A DNA stretch of 64,000 nucleotides from Luteolibacter arcticus (GCF_025950235.1 NZ_JAPDDT010000003.1:372001-436000), one strand, 5' to 3'. Positions 8,589-16,982 are shown, numbered from the stretch's first letter. Notes: generated from the letters alone by a model not told the origin. A program made the numbers and translations.

Positions 8589-8984
8589 TCAGAGGATTTC
8601 CTTCTTCTCTTCCTTTTCCTTCTCCTTGTCCTTGTCAGGGCAATCGTCCTTGTCCTTGTCCTTATCGCCGGAGACGACGATCTCCTTCTTCTCTTCCTTC
8701 TCCTTGTCCTTGTCAGGGCAGTCGTCCTTGTCCTTGTCCTTCTCGGCGGAGATCACGAGTTCCTTCTTCTCCTTTTCCTTCTCCTTGTCCTTGTCGGGGC
8801 AGTCGTCCTTGTCCTTCTCCTTGTCGCCGGAGATGACGAGCTCTTCCTTCTTCTCCTTGTCCTTGCCGGGGCAATCGTCCTTATCCTTGTCCTTGTCGCC
8901 TGGGATGTAGGCGGCGGAGGCGACGGTTGCGGCGGCGAAGACGCCGGCGAGAGCGGCGGTCACAAGGGCATTTGAGGCTTTCAT
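8589..8984 (-). CDS. Secreted Cys-repeat peptide, putative MNIO-modified RiPP precursor
   Basis: 131 residues from the ATG at 8984 (an upstream in-frame start at 9029 would precede the signal peptide and is unlikely). MKASNALVTAALAGVFAAATVASA is a Sec signal peptide with an A-x-A cleavage site. The mature part is four repeats built on DKDDCPDKDKEK followed by a hydrophobic spacer KKELVISA or a variant. The only Cys are Cys38, Cys62, Cys89 and Cys115, spaced 24-27 residues. It is otherwise almost entirely Asp, Lys and Glu. Gene order with DUF692 and DUF2063 matches bufferin operons, whose signal-peptide-bearing precursors have Cys converted by the MNIO enzyme to bind copper. The repeat is unlike the DUF2282 or EGKCG-type cores known to me. 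Precursor role is inference; no homology was checked. Confidence 0.8.
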   Translation of the reverse strand: MKASNALVTAALAGVFAAATVASAAYIPGDKDKDKDDCPGKDKEKKEELVISGDKEKDKDDCPDKDKEKEKEKKELVISAEKDKDKDDCPDKDKEKEEKKEIVVSGDKDKDKDDCPDKDKEKEKEEKKEIL

Positions 8985-9164
8985 CTGGGTTGGTTGGTTT
9001 TGGTGTGGTTTGCAGCGGAATGGGGACAAACGTGTCCCGGTACCGGATGATACGATTCCCTGCCCTGCGGATTATTCCAGAGATTTCCGTGTTCCGATGA
9101 AGATGGGGGCATTCCGCGGAGAAAAGACTTCGCTACCCGCTGCGGGCTGAGCCAATTTCGCCGC

Positions 9165-10070
9165 ATGGTCGTGCGTCCTTTGAATTCCGGCGAGGTGGAT
9201 GCCGTGGCCGAGCTGATCCACCGCGCCACCAACGATTGGTATCGAAAATCCCTCGGTAGGGAGATCTTTAGCGGCCGTCCGCGCGACTGCCGGATTTTCC
9301 CCGAGACCTACGAGGCCCTCGATCCCGGCTGCGGCCTGGTCGTCGAGCTAGACGGCAAGCTGGCCGGCGTCTGTTTCTATCACCCCCGCGAGACCCACAT
9401 CGGGCTCGGCATCATGGCGGTCGCACCGGAATTCGCCGGCCAGGGCATCGCCCGCATGCTGGTGGACGCGGTGCTGAAGGAATCCGGCAGTCTGCCGGTG
9501 CGGCTGGTCTCCAGCGCGATGAATCTGGACTCCTATTCCCTCTACACGCGCGCCGGCTTCGGCCCGGTGATGGCCTATCAGGACATGCGCATGCCCACCG
9601 ATGAACCGCTGCCGCCGCTGACCACCACCAGCGGCACCGTCCGCGCGGCCACCACCGCTGACCTTTTCCCGATGGTGGACCTGGAGGAAAAGCTGGCCGG
9701 CATCCGGCGGGCCAAGGACCTCGCCCATTTCATCCAGAATCCCGGCGGCCACTGGCGGACCATGGTCCATCGCGACTCATCGGGGAAAATCGACGGCTGG
9801 CTTTCGTCGGTCGACCACGCCGGCTGCCGGATGATCGGCCCGGGAGTGATGGAGGATGACCTCGTCGCCCTCGCCCTCCTCCATGCCCAGCTCTCCGCCC
9901 CGCGCGGTGGCTTGCCGGTCTTCCTCGTGCCCACCCACGAGTCCTACATGGTCTCCGAGCTCTACCGCTGGGGCGCGCGCAATGTGGAGCTTCACCTCCT
10001 CCAAGTCCGCGGCCCCTACACCCAGCCGACGGGCCTGGTCATGCCGAGTTTCCTGCCGGAGAGCGGCTGA
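9165..10070 (+). CDS. Tandem-GNAT N-acetyltransferase
   Basis: 301 residues with two GNAT-like halves. The first (about 1-145) has the acetyl-CoA loop in GIMAVAPEFAGQGIARMLVDAVL and a C-terminal SLYTRAGFGPVMAYQDM. The second (about 155-301) is more degenerate: TVRAATTADLFPMVDLEEK, then VSELYRWGARNVELHLLQVRG. The catalytically competent domain is likely the first; the substrate is unknown. It is a single gene, divergent from the RiPP operon. Its last 89 bases are part of a 651-bp tandem duplication, so a second copy of its tail lies at 10633-10721. Confidence 0.85.
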   Translation: MVVRPLNSGEVDAVAELIHRATNDWYRKSLGREIFSGRPRDCRIFPETYEALDPGCGLVVELDGKLAGVCFYHPRETHIGLGIMAVAPEFAGQGIARMLVDAVLKESGSLPVRLVSSAMNLDSYSLYTRAGFGPVMAYQDMRMPTDEPLPPLTTTSGTVRAATTADLFPMVDLEEKLAGIRRAKDLAHFIQNPGGHWRTMVHRDSSGKIDGWLSSVDHAGCRMIGPGVMEDDLVALALLHAQLSAPRGGLPVFLVPTHESYMVSELYRWGARNVELHLLQVRGPYTQPTGLVMPSFLPESG

Positions 10071-10073
10071 GAG

Positions 10074-10469
10074 TTAGCGGCCTTCGCGCCAGGCAATGTA
10101 CCGCTTGAAATCAGAGCGTTTCGCCACCCACCGGTAGAGAAAACTATCAGCCGCGATCGACTCCAGCGGCCTCGTTCGCCGCCACTTGGGAAAAACCGGC
10201 GAAACGAATTCGATCCGGTTCTCGAAGACCTCGAAGAACGAACCTCTTCGGGAGAGAACTCCCGAGACAAGGAATGCAGTGCCCGCTAAAAGCAAGAGCA
10301 CGGAGGCAAATGGCATGAAATCGTAGTTTCTGATCGCCGAGTTCAGGAAAACGATCCCCGTCCATACAACGCCCAAGGAGTGCCGCCAGCTGTATCTCAC
10401 CTGCATCACCACCGATTCACCACCCCCGGCGACAGGATCGTTACACTGGGGCGGCTGATAGGGATTCAA
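10074..10469 (-). CDS. Small membrane protein with NPYQPP start, copy A
   Basis: 131 residues. It begins MNPYQPPQCNDPVAGGG, has two hydrophobic segments (HSLGVVWTGIVFLNS and MPFASVLLLLAGTAFLVSGVL, about residues 30-70) and a soluble C-terminal part FFEVFENRIEFVSPVFPKW that ends VAKRSDFKRYIAWREGR. The N-terminal NPYQPP motif recurs in uncharacterised membrane proteins of Planctomycetes and Verrucomicrobia. The stop lies four bases beyond the convergent GNAT stop. It is about 50% identical by eye to copy B at 10725-11117. No function can be assigned. Confidence 0.7.
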   Translation of the reverse strand: MNPYQPPQCNDPVAGGGESVVMQVRYSWRHSLGVVWTGIVFLNSAIRNYDFMPFASVLLLLAGTAFLVSGVLSRRGSFFEVFENRIEFVSPVFPKWRRTRPLESIAADSFLYRWVAKRSDFKRYIAWREGR

Positions 10470-10584
10470 TGCAGCGCGACTTCATCGCAATGCCACACGG
10501 CTGGCAATCTCCCAGTGATTCCGAGAGGGTCGCTAGAAAATGGCTGCGATAGCGGTCCTGCCCGGGAGTGCAATGCCCGGGAGC

Positions 10585-10602
10585 GCCGGTCTTCAGACCG
10601 GC
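10585..10602. repeat. REP-like palindrome GCCGGTCTTCAGACCGGC
   Basis: Perfect 8-bp inverted repeat around TC, embedded in GCCCGGGAGC...GGCTTGAATGGTCCCTCG. The same element recurs at 11240-11257, and the same design (9-bp stem, TC loop) with other bases is at 22490-22509. Confidence 0.65.
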
Positions 10603-10632
10603 TTGAATGGTCCCTCGATGCCCAAACACGCG

Positions 10633-10721
10633 ATGCGGAGTTGCACCTCCTCCAAGTCCGTGGCCCCTACACGCAGCCAACGGGCCTGATCATGCCGAGT
10701 TTCTTACCGGAGAGCGGTTGA
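10633..10721 (+). pseudogene. Duplicated 3' tail of the GNAT gene
   Basis: Encodes ELHLLQVRGPYTQPTGLIMPSF plus the last residues and stop of the upstream acetyltransferase, with a few substitutions and no start or N-terminal domain. It is a by-product of the tandem duplication and not a functional gene. Confidence 0.8.
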
Positions 10722-10724
10722 GAA

Positions 10725-11117
10725 CTAGCGGCCTTCGCGCCAGGCAACGAAGCGGGCGAAATCGTCACGCTTCGCAACCCAGCCGTGAAGACTGCGGGCT
10801 CCGATCGACTCGAGTGGCTTCGCACGCCGCCAAGCCGGGAATGCCGGCGAGAGGAACTCGATCCGGTTCTCGAAAACTTCGAAATACGCCCGCCTCCGGA
10901 CCAGCACTCCCAACGCAAGGTGCGCAATACCTGAAACCACGAAGAGCCCCGTGGCGAGCCGGGTGAGCGGATAGAACAGGATTCCCACGATCACGAAAAG
11001 GAGTCCGGACGCCAAAAGGAAAAGCAAGTAGGCCAATCCGTATCCCACCTGCATCACCGCCTGTTCGCCGGTCTCCGCGACCGGCTCACTACACTGGGGC
11101 GGCTGATAGGGATTCAA
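10725..11117 (-). CDS. Small membrane protein with NPYQPP start, copy B
   Basis: 130 residues, paralogue of the protein at 10074-10469. The ends are conserved (MNPYQPPQCSEPVAETGE at the N-terminus; YFEVFENRIEFLSPAFPAW and DFARFVAWREGR at the C-terminus). The membrane region is rewritten (YLLFLLASGLLFVIVGILFY, then LATGLFVVSGIAHLALGVLV). Conservation of the soluble domain with a changed membrane part suggests both copies are still translated. Function unknown. Confidence 0.7.
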   Translation of the reverse strand: MNPYQPPQCSEPVAETGEQAVMQVGYGLAYLLFLLASGLLFVIVGILFYPLTRLATGLFVVSGIAHLALGVLVRRRAYFEVFENRIEFLSPAFPAWRRAKPLESIGARSLHGWVAKRDDFARFVAWREGR

Positions 11118-11239
11118 TGCAGCGCGACTTCACCTCAATGCCGGGTGGGTGGCAATCTCCCAGTGATTCCGAGAGGGTCGCTAGAATATGGCTGCGATGG
11201 TGGACCGGCCGGGAGCGGAGAAGTGCAGTGCCCGGGAGC

Positions 11240-11257
11240 GCCGGTCTTCAGACCGGC
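11240..11257. repeat. REP-like palindrome GCCGGTCTTCAGACCGGC (second copy)
   Basis: Identical to the element at 10585-10602, in the same context within copy B of the tandem duplication. Confidence 0.65.
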
Positions 11258-11430
11258 TTGAGTGGTCCCTCGCAGCCCAAACACACGATGCTGAGTTTAT
11301 AGGTCTGAGGGGATGGCACTTGGGTGCTTACCCGCAGCAGGGTTGCTGGCTTCGAGCGGCAGCAGGGCTGTACGCAGTCCGGGTCTCCGACTGCTGGTGC
11401 GGGCTCGCTTGGTGTCCCGGGAACGACGCT

Positions 11431-12696
11431 CTAACGAAAGATATCCGTGCCCATCTTCTCGTCCTTCGAACTCGGGAACACCGGCACCTTCTCCCACTCG
11501 AATTCCCAGTGTGGGAATTCCTTCGTGATACGCGTGCGAGCCTGTTCGCTGATCGGCTCGGTGGTGAACAAGGGCAGCACCTTCGCACCGTTGGACATGG
11601 TGCGATACTCGACGCCTTTTTCTTCCACCATCAGCACGAAACCCACCTTGCCGCCCGGCCGTTCGCCGATGGCGATGTCGAGTTCGACCTTTTCCCCTTT
11701 GCGGAACTTGACCCAATCGCCGGTGACCAGCGGGCAGCCCGTCAGCGGGGTTCCTCCGGAAGATTCGACCGGTTCATCCGGCTTCCAGCGCCCCATCACG
11801 GTTTCGCGAATGTCGGGCCAGCCATTGATCATGCGCGGCTTCCCTTTGACGAAGACGCTGATGTAATCATCCCCCACCCCGAGGAAGCGGACGGTGATGT
11901 CGCGGTCCGAGACCACGTTGCCGTGGTAGTGGATGAGCCAGCCGGAGGGCTTCACCTTGTCCGCCACGTTGAAGTACTTCGGCGCGGACCCGGCATCGGT
12001 CAGCGAGCTGGCGATCTGGCTCAGGTAGAGCGGATCGGGAGCCTCGAAGAACTTCTTGAAGGCACTCGGTCGGAAATCCGATTTCTGGATGTCATTCACC
12101 CGCTCCGTGAAGTGCTCGCGGTTTGCGGTATCGTAATCCTCCACCGTCTTCCCCTGGCGGGTCTGCTTGAAGTCGTAGAAGCGTCCCGGCAGCGCGCCCG
12201 CCACTTCCTGCTTGCTGCCGAAGGGCGAGGTATCGATGAAGCCTCTCCCCACTCCCGGGCCGGAGCCCGGACCGGTGCCGGTCCCCACGCCGGTCCCGAT
12301 CCCGCCGCCCTTGCCGCCGCCGGCTCCACCGCCTTCGCCCGAGCTGGCCATCATCGTCGAGGGCAAGCCCGAGTCCATGACCTGCTCACTCGAGTCCGGC
12401 AGCGAGAAGGTGGCGGTGGTGCTTTGGGAAACGATCTTCCTCGCCGTCGCCGGCGCCATGGCACGGGCCCTCGTCTGGATCTTGGAGGCAGTCGTCCCCT
12501 TGTTTCCTCCGCCCCCACCCCCCGGCACGAAATCGGGTACCTTCTCCTTCGGAGTCTCGATCCACGTGAAAAAGTAGAAGATCGCCAGCAAGATGAAGAT
12601 GGCGTGCACCAGCACGGAAATGGAAAAAGCGCCCCAGCCAATCCGGCGCGGTTTCTTGCCTGACTGGAACTCGATGGAGGATTCGTCGGTGATCAT
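11431..12696 (-). CDS. TonB-like single-span protein with Gly-rich linker and PA14-like domain (paralogue 1)
   Basis: 421 residues. A short cytoplasmic head precedes one transmembrane segment (SISVLVHAIFILLAIFYFFTW, about 25-45), a layout seen in TonB/TolA-like proteins. Then come a Gly run (about 58-64) and a long Gly/Thr/Pro linker (about 119-151). The C-terminal part (about 160-421) resembles a PA14-like beta-barrel: SDFRPSAFKKFFEAPDP, GWLIHYHGNV, VRFLGVGDDYISVFVKG. It ends in a conserved WEFEWEKVPVFPSSKDEK. The protein is probably anchored in the inner membrane with a periplasmic domain. No TonB C-terminal domain is recognisable, so the partner is unknown. It follows a paralogue at 12900-14159 on the same strand. 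Confidence 0.75.
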   Translation of the reverse strand: MITDESSIEFQSGKKPRRIGWGAFSISVLVHAIFILLAIFYFFTWIETPKEKVPDFVPGGGGGGNKGTTASKIQTRARAMAPATARKIVSQSTTATFSLPDSSEQVMDSGLPSTMMASSGEGGGAGGGKGGGIGTGVGTGTGPGSGPGVGRGFIDTSPFGSKQEVAGALPGRFYDFKQTRQGKTVEDYDTANREHFTERVNDIQKSDFRPSAFKKFFEAPDPLYLSQIASSLTDAGSAPKYFNVADKVKPSGWLIHYHGNVVSDRDITVRFLGVGDDYISVFVKGKPRMINGWPDIRETVMGRWKPDEPVESSGGTPLTGCPLVTGDWVKFRKGEKVELDIAIGERPGGKVGFVLMVEEKGVEYRTMSNGAKVLPLFTTEPISEQARTRITKEFPHWEFEWEKVPVFPSSKDEKMGTDIFR

Positions 12697-12899
12697 GATG
12701 GCATGGCGGAACTACCTCCGCCGTTCATCATCTGAAACGCACCACCCGCCGCTTTCTTGGGCCGGGTGACCCCAAATCTCAAAGTTCTCGGCGATGGAAA
12801 TCGATTCGATGCTTCAAATCGAAGCCGCCGGGATCGACGCGGCTCCCACCAGGCTCGTGAGCCCGGCGGACGTCATTCTGCAGGAACGCAAGCCGTGGC

Positions 12900-14159
12900 T
12901 CATTTGAAGAAGTCCGCTCCGATCTTGTTGTCCTTCGAAACCGGGAACACCGGCACCTTGTCCCACTCGAATTCCCAGTTCGGAAAATCCGCCACCACCC
13001 GCTCGCGGACCGTGTCGGTGATCGACTCGGTGGTGAATAGCGGGAGGACTTTCTGGCCGTTGGAAGTGGTGCGGTATTCGACATCCTTTTCCTCGATCAT
13101 CAGCACAAAGCCCACCTTGCCGCCGGGGCACTCGCCGATGCCGATATCGAGTTCGAGCTTCTCGCCTTTTTTCGCCCGGATCCAGTCGCCGGACGTGAGC
13201 GGACCACCCGGCAAGGGCGTGGGCGCGGAGGTGCTGATCGGCTCCGCGGGTTCCCACTTTCCAATTACGTGCGGACGCACACCGGGCCATGCTGCGACCA
13301 GTTTGCAGCGGCCTTTCACGAAGACCCCGAGGTAGTCGTCGCCGGTGCCTACGAAGCGGAAATTGACGTCGCGGTTGCAGACGACCTCGCCGCGGTAGTG
13401 GATGAGCCAGCCGGACGGCTTCACCTTGTCCGCCACATTGAAAAACTTCGGTGCGGAGCCGGCGTCCGAGAGTGGGATGGCGATCTGGGTGAGGTGGAGG
13501 ATGTCGGGCGCCTCGAAGAACTTCCGGAAGGCGGTCGGCCGGAAGTTCCCGTCATGGATCTTGGTCACACGGCTGCCGAAGTCCTCGTAGCGGGTGACCA
13601 CATAGTCTTCCACGGCCTTGCCCTGGCGGGTTTGCTTGAAGTCGTAGAAGCGGCCGGGCATCGCACCGGCGACCTCCTCGCGGCTGCCGAAAGGCGTGGT
13701 ATCCATGAAGCCGTTCCCGACTCCCGGGCCGGATCCCATACCCGTGCTGCTTCCAACGCCGCTGCCAATCCCGAGGCCCTTGCCGCCATTGGAGCCGCCG
13801 CCTTCGCCCGAGCTGGCCATCACCGATGATGGCATGCCCACGTCCATCATCTCGATGGTCGAATCAGGCAGCACTACATCGGAGATCACGCCCGCTACAG
13901 TAACCTTGCCGGGCGTCATCGCCGGAGCCACGGCATGCGCCCGCGTCTGGATCCTGGTAGCGGAAGCCCCCTTGTTGCCGCCGCCGCCGCCACCGGGATT
14001 GGTCACCTCCGGCGGAGGCTGCTTGATCCACGTGTAGAAATAAAAGATCGCCAGCAGGACGAAGATCCCGTGGACCAAAACGGAGATGGAAAAGGCACCC
14101 CAGGCAAACCGGCGTGTCTTCTTGCCCGCTTCAAACTGGATGGGAGATTCGGCGTTCAT
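12900..14159 (-). CDS. TonB-like single-span protein with Gly-rich linker and PA14-like domain (paralogue 2)
   Basis: 419 residues, clearly homologous along its whole length to the 11431-12696 product. It shares the membrane anchor FSISVLVHGIFVLLAIFYFYTW, the Gly runs, RFYDFKQTRQGKAVEDY, FRFVGTGDDYLGVFVKG and the end FEWDKVPVFPVSKDNKIG. The linker carries MASSGEGGGSNGGKG like its partner. Both genes have a small inverted repeat (GGCGGA/TCCGCC) in the leader just upstream of the start. It lies 80 bp after pfkA on the same strand, but a shared transcript is not shown. Function unknown; the duplication argues that the two proteins work together or on related ligands. Confidence 0.75.
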   Translation of the reverse strand: MNAESPIQFEAGKKTRRFAWGAFSISVLVHGIFVLLAIFYFYTWIKQPPPEVTNPGGGGGGNKGASATRIQTRAHAVAPAMTPGKVTVAGVISDVVLPDSTIEMMDVGMPSSVMASSGEGGGSNGGKGLGIGSGVGSSTGMGSGPGVGNGFMDTTPFGSREEVAGAMPGRFYDFKQTRQGKAVEDYVVTRYEDFGSRVTKIHDGNFRPTAFRKFFEAPDILHLTQIAIPLSDAGSAPKFFNVADKVKPSGWLIHYRGEVVCNRDVNFRFVGTGDDYLGVFVKGRCKLVAAWPGVRPHVIGKWEPAEPISTSAPTPLPGGPLTSGDWIRAKKGEKLELDIGIGECPGGKVGFVLMIEEKDVEYRTTSNGQKVLPLFTTESITDTVRERVVADFPNWEFEWDKVPVFPVSKDNKIGADFFK

Positions 14160-14239
14160 GATGATGGGTTCGGCGGATTACTTCCGCCGTTCACCATCAG
14201 GAACGTGCCACCCGGTTGCTTCTTGGAGCGCGTTTGATT

Positions 14240-15208
14240 TTACGCGCACAGTGGCGCGCAGAGCCTCAGGATCGAGGGATCGATCTGGTATTTCGAATCC
14301 ACCACCGTGTGAATCGGCAGGTTGCCGAAGGTTCCATCGCGATAGACCATGATCGCATTGGTCTGGCCCGCATGGAGCGAGTCCACCGCAGCGATGGCGA
14401 ACTTGTAGGCCATGATCCGGTCGTGAACCGTCGGCGAGCCGCCGCGCTGGACGTGGCCGAGCACGGTCAGCCGGGCCTCCATGCCGATCGCGTCATTGAT
14501 GTAGCGCGTGGTGTATTCGGCCATCTTGGTCCCTTCCGCCACGATCGCGATGATGTGGTCGCGGCCCTCGTGCTTGATCTCGTGCTTCAGCTTGGCGCCG
14601 ATCTTTTCGAGGTCGTAAGGGATCTCCGTCGTCAGGCACAGCTCCGCGCCGCAGGCCAGCGCGCTGACCATGGCGAGATACCCGCAGTGGCGGCCCATCA
14701 CCTCGATGACGAAGGCGCGCGAGAACGAGGTGGCGGTATCGCGGATCGAGTCCACCGACTGGCGGATCATGTTCAGCGCCGTATCCACGCCGAGGCAGTA
14801 GTCGGTGCCCGCGATGTCATTGTCGATGGTGGCCGGAATCCCGGCGAAGGGAACGCCGAAGTCGGTGTAGAACTGGTTGAGCGCGCGGAACGAACCGTCG
14901 CCGCCGATCACGATGAGCTTGGAAATGCCACGCCGCTGGAGGTTTTCAAAGGCCTGGCGGCGGAACTCGATATCGAAGAAACGCTGCGAGCGGGACGAAC
15001 GCAGGAACGTCCCACCGCGATGGAGGATCCCGGAGAGAAGCTGGGGCGTGGATTCGACGATCTTGTCGTCGATGAGTCCGCGCAGGCCGTTGTAGATGAG
15101 CCACGGCTTGTAGCCGCGCATCGCGGCATAGTCGGCGGCACATTTGACGGCGGGGTTCATGCCGGCCGAATCGCCGCCGGAAGTGAGAATCGCTAAGCCT
15201 TCGGTCAT
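14240..15208 (-). CDS. pfkA: 6-phosphofructokinase, ATP-type
   Basis: 322 residues. Group A PFK that phosphorylates fructose-6-phosphate to fructose-1,6-bisphosphate in glycolysis. Motifs: [15 protein letters not shown] (nucleotide loop), [33 protein letters not shown] (catalytic Asp pair), [11 protein letters not shown] and [15 protein letters not shown]. The GGDGS motif, not GGDDT, and the absence of Lys before TIDND argue for ATP and not pyrophosphate as donor. The ATG at 15208 is preferred to the upstream frame start because [14 protein letters not shown] is the natural N-terminus. Length is normal for a bacterial PfkA. Confidence 0.96.
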   Translation of the reverse strand: MTEGLAILTSGGDSAGMNPAVKCAADYAAMRGYKPWLIYNGLRGLIDDKIVESTPQLLSGILHRGGTFLRSSRSQRFFDIEFRRQAFENLQRRGISKLIVIGGDGSFRALNQFYTDFGVPFAGIPATIDNDIAGTDYCLGVDTALNMIRQSVDSIRDTATSFSRAFVIEVMGRHCGYLAMVSALACGAELCLTTEIPYDLEKIGAKLKHEIKHEGRDHIIAIVAEGTKMAEYTTRYINDAIGMEARLTVLGHVQRGGSPTVHDRIMAYKFAIAAVDSLHAGQTNAIMVYRDGTFGNLPIHTVVDSKYQIDPSILRLCAPLCA

Positions 15209-15437
15209 GGGGTGCGGGCGGAGGGAAAGGGACCGCCCGCGGGGTGGCAAGCACGGGTTGTGCCCGGCGGACCTTGCAGCTTGCACTTCGAGGAGACGAA
15301 ACGGGCGCAGCTTGCATCCTGGGTTGGATGGGTTTCCGGCCGCACGTTGGGAATTTTCCGCTGAATATCAATCTATTGCAACGAATAGGCAGCTTGGCCG
15401 GAATCCTGCGAAATGGTCACAACTACTTCGGAACACC

Positions 15438-15608
15438 ATGCTTCACTGGACCATCACCTTTCTGATCCTCGCTCTAGTCGCGGGTCTGCTCGGCTTCACG
15501 GGCATCGCAGGTGCTTCCTCGCAGATCGCCCAGATCCTTTTCATCCTTTTCCTGGTGTTGCTGGTGGTGTCGTTCCTGAAGGGCGGGGTTCGAGGGAAGA
15601 CCCACTAA
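15438..15608 (+). CDS. DUF1328 small membrane protein (YtjA-like)
   Basis: 56 residues with two hydrophobic segments, [19 protein letters not shown] and [16 protein letters not shown], and a short basic tail GGVRGKTH. This matches the DUF1328/YtjA family of inner-membrane peptides, often stress-linked but of unknown function. The long frame from 15144 is not credible; the ATG at 15438 gives the family-typical protein. The nearest downstream hairpin with a U-run is at 15837-15878. Confidence 0.85.
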   Translation: MLHWTITFLILALVAGLLGFTGIAGASSQIAQILFILFLVLLVVSFLKGGVRGKTH

Positions 15609-15836
15609 TCTCCACCGGAACGAAAAATTATTTCGAGGCCGCCGATGAAGAACAAACGTATGATCATGAGAGCTTTGGGTGGAATTCCCGACCTCTCCAT
15701 GACGGCACTCAGAAAGAAAATTCCAGCAGAAAAGACAGTTCACGACGTTGGTAGTTAGTGGAGGCCACTGTCGGCAAAACCGGCTGCTCCAACTGGTAAG
15801 CCAACACGAAAGATTTGCTGCAGTTAACGCTGTAGC

Positions 15837-15878
15837 GGGGCGGGCGCTCGGGGAGGGGTGCCCGCCCCAACTTTTTTT
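15837..15878 (+). terminator. Strong intrinsic terminator ending 3 bp before the lpxR-like start
   Basis: Perfect 9-bp stem GGGGCGGGC/GCCCGCCCC (15837-15845, 15860-15868) with a 14-nt loop, then AAC and seven T (15872-15878). The ATG of the next gene is at 15882. It may end the DUF1328 transcript or act as an attenuator for the deacylase gene. Confidence 0.75.
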
Positions 15879-15881
15879 ACG

Positions 15882-16982
15882 ATGAAGTGGAAAACCCGGT
15901 CCCTCTGCGCGAGCCGCGTCGTCGCGCTGGCTGCGCTGGTTGCTCTTTTCTCCGCCGGCAGCGCCCGGGCCGACCGCGACAGCCCTCTTCCCGACTGGGG
16001 CGAAGGGTATCTGACCTTCTACCTGGACAACGACCTCTTCGCGAACACCGACCGCGACTACACGAATGGCTCCCGGCTCTCGTGGATTTCCTCGAACCGC
16101 GACATGAAGGACCTCGGCTCGGTCCAGCGGATGCTGCGGCGGCTGTCCGGCGACGCCGACAGCTTCGGGATCTTCCAGAAGGCCACCGGCTTCGAGGATC
16201 CGGCGGACATCCAGTACAACTACGGCTTCTCGCTGACCCAACTGATGTTCACCCCGGAGCGGGCTGCGCCGTACGTCCAGCCGCCCGGCGAACGCCGCTA
16301 CGCCGGCTGGTCGGCGCTCGGATTCTCGCTGCACGCGAAGGACGACTCGGTGCTGAACTCGGTGGAGCTCCTGTTCGGTACCATCGGCTCGAATTCCTTG
16401 GCGGAGAACACCCAGGACTTCGTCCACAGCATCCGCGGCATCGACAAGTTCAACGGCTGGGATTCTCAGATCCCGAATGAATTCACCGCCGACCTGAGCT
16501 TTGTGCAAAAGCGCCGCTCCGACCTGTTGAAGCGCGACCACGGGCTCATCCGCATGGACGGCCTCACCGAGTGGGGCGGCCGGCTCGGCACCTTCCGGAC
16601 TGCCGCACACGTCGGTGGATTCTTCCGCGCCGGCTACCACCTGCCGCCCGACTTTTCCGATCCGCGGCTGTCCGAACTGGCCTACTCGAATCTCTACTTC
16701 GACTCCGACGATCCGTATCCCGGCCATTGGTCGGTGTATGTGCTGTTCGGTGCCACCGGCCGGGCGGTCGCCTACGACGCCACGCTGGACGGGCCGATGT
16801 TCCACTCCTTTGAGACCGGAAGCACCCGCAAGCCCTGGGTCGCAGAGGTCTTCTGCGGCGGCGGCCTGCGCTACCGGCAGGCGGAATTGAGCTACGTCCA
16901 CACCTGGCGCTCGCAGGAGTATGAACAGCAGCGCGACGGCGTGGCGGACTTCGGCTCGGTTGCCGTGCGACTGAGATTCTGA
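15882..16982 (+). CDS. LpxR-type outer-membrane lipid A 3'-O-deacylase (DUF2219)
   Basis: 366 residues with a Sec signal peptide (VVALAALVALFSAGSARA). The mature protein is a predicted outer-membrane beta-barrel ending in Phe (VAVRLRF). The family's N-terminal signature is present, YLTFYLDNDLFANTDRDYTNGSRL, with the Asn-Asp of the active-site region. GERRYAGWSALGFSLHAK is also family-typical. LpxR removes the 3'-acyloxyacyl group of lipid A in the outer membrane. The ATG at 15882 begins the signal peptide exactly; the GTG at 15858 would lie inside a terminator stem. Its last codons and stop lie within the left 21-bp direct repeat flanking the 16987-17286 element. Confidence 0.85.
   Translation: MKWKTRSLCASRVVALAALVALFSAGSARADRDSPLPDWGEGYLTFYLDNDLFANTDRDYTNGSRLSWISSNRDMKDLGSVQRMLRRLSGDADSFGIFQKATGFEDPADIQYNYGFSLTQLMFTPERAAPYVQPPGERRYAGWSALGFSLHAKDDSVLNSVELLFGTIGSNSLAENTQDFVHSIRGIDKFNGWDSQIPNEFTADLSFVQKRRSDLLKRDHGLIRMDGLTEWGGRLGTFRTAAHVGGFFRAGYHLPPDFSDPRLSELAYSNLYFDSDDPYPGHWSVYVLFGATGRAVAYDATLDGPMFHSFETGSTRKPWVAEVFCGGGLRYRQAELSYVHTWRSQEYEQQRDGVADFGSVAVRLRF

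Larger units (their letters stand above)
9982..11291. repeat. Two tandem copies of a ~651-bp segment
   Basis: Copy A is 9982-10632 and copy B 10633 to about 11291. Each holds the last ~89 bp of the GNAT gene, a minus-strand gene for a ~131-residue protein, and its upstream region with the palindrome GCCGGTCTTCAGACCGGC. Flanks (TCTCCCAGTGATTCCGAGAG) are nearly identical while the small genes have diverged strongly, so the duplication is old or the genes are under diversifying change. Confidence 0.85.

Noticed and set aside
8464..8910. Plus-strand Ser/Leu/Phe repeat protein
   Set aside because: It is the antisense reading of the Lys/Asp/Cys repeat precursor; the minus-strand version has a signal peptide and operon context.
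8589..8984. Lys/Asp/Glu repeat gene considered as a frameless minisatellite
   Set aside because: The reading frame is kept throughout, it has a clean signal peptide, the Cys spacing is regular and it lies in a RiPP-type operon.
11188..12663. 491-codon plus-strand open frame
   Set aside because: Antisense shadow of the TonB-like/PA14-like gene at 11431-12696, which has a membrane anchor and a paralogue.
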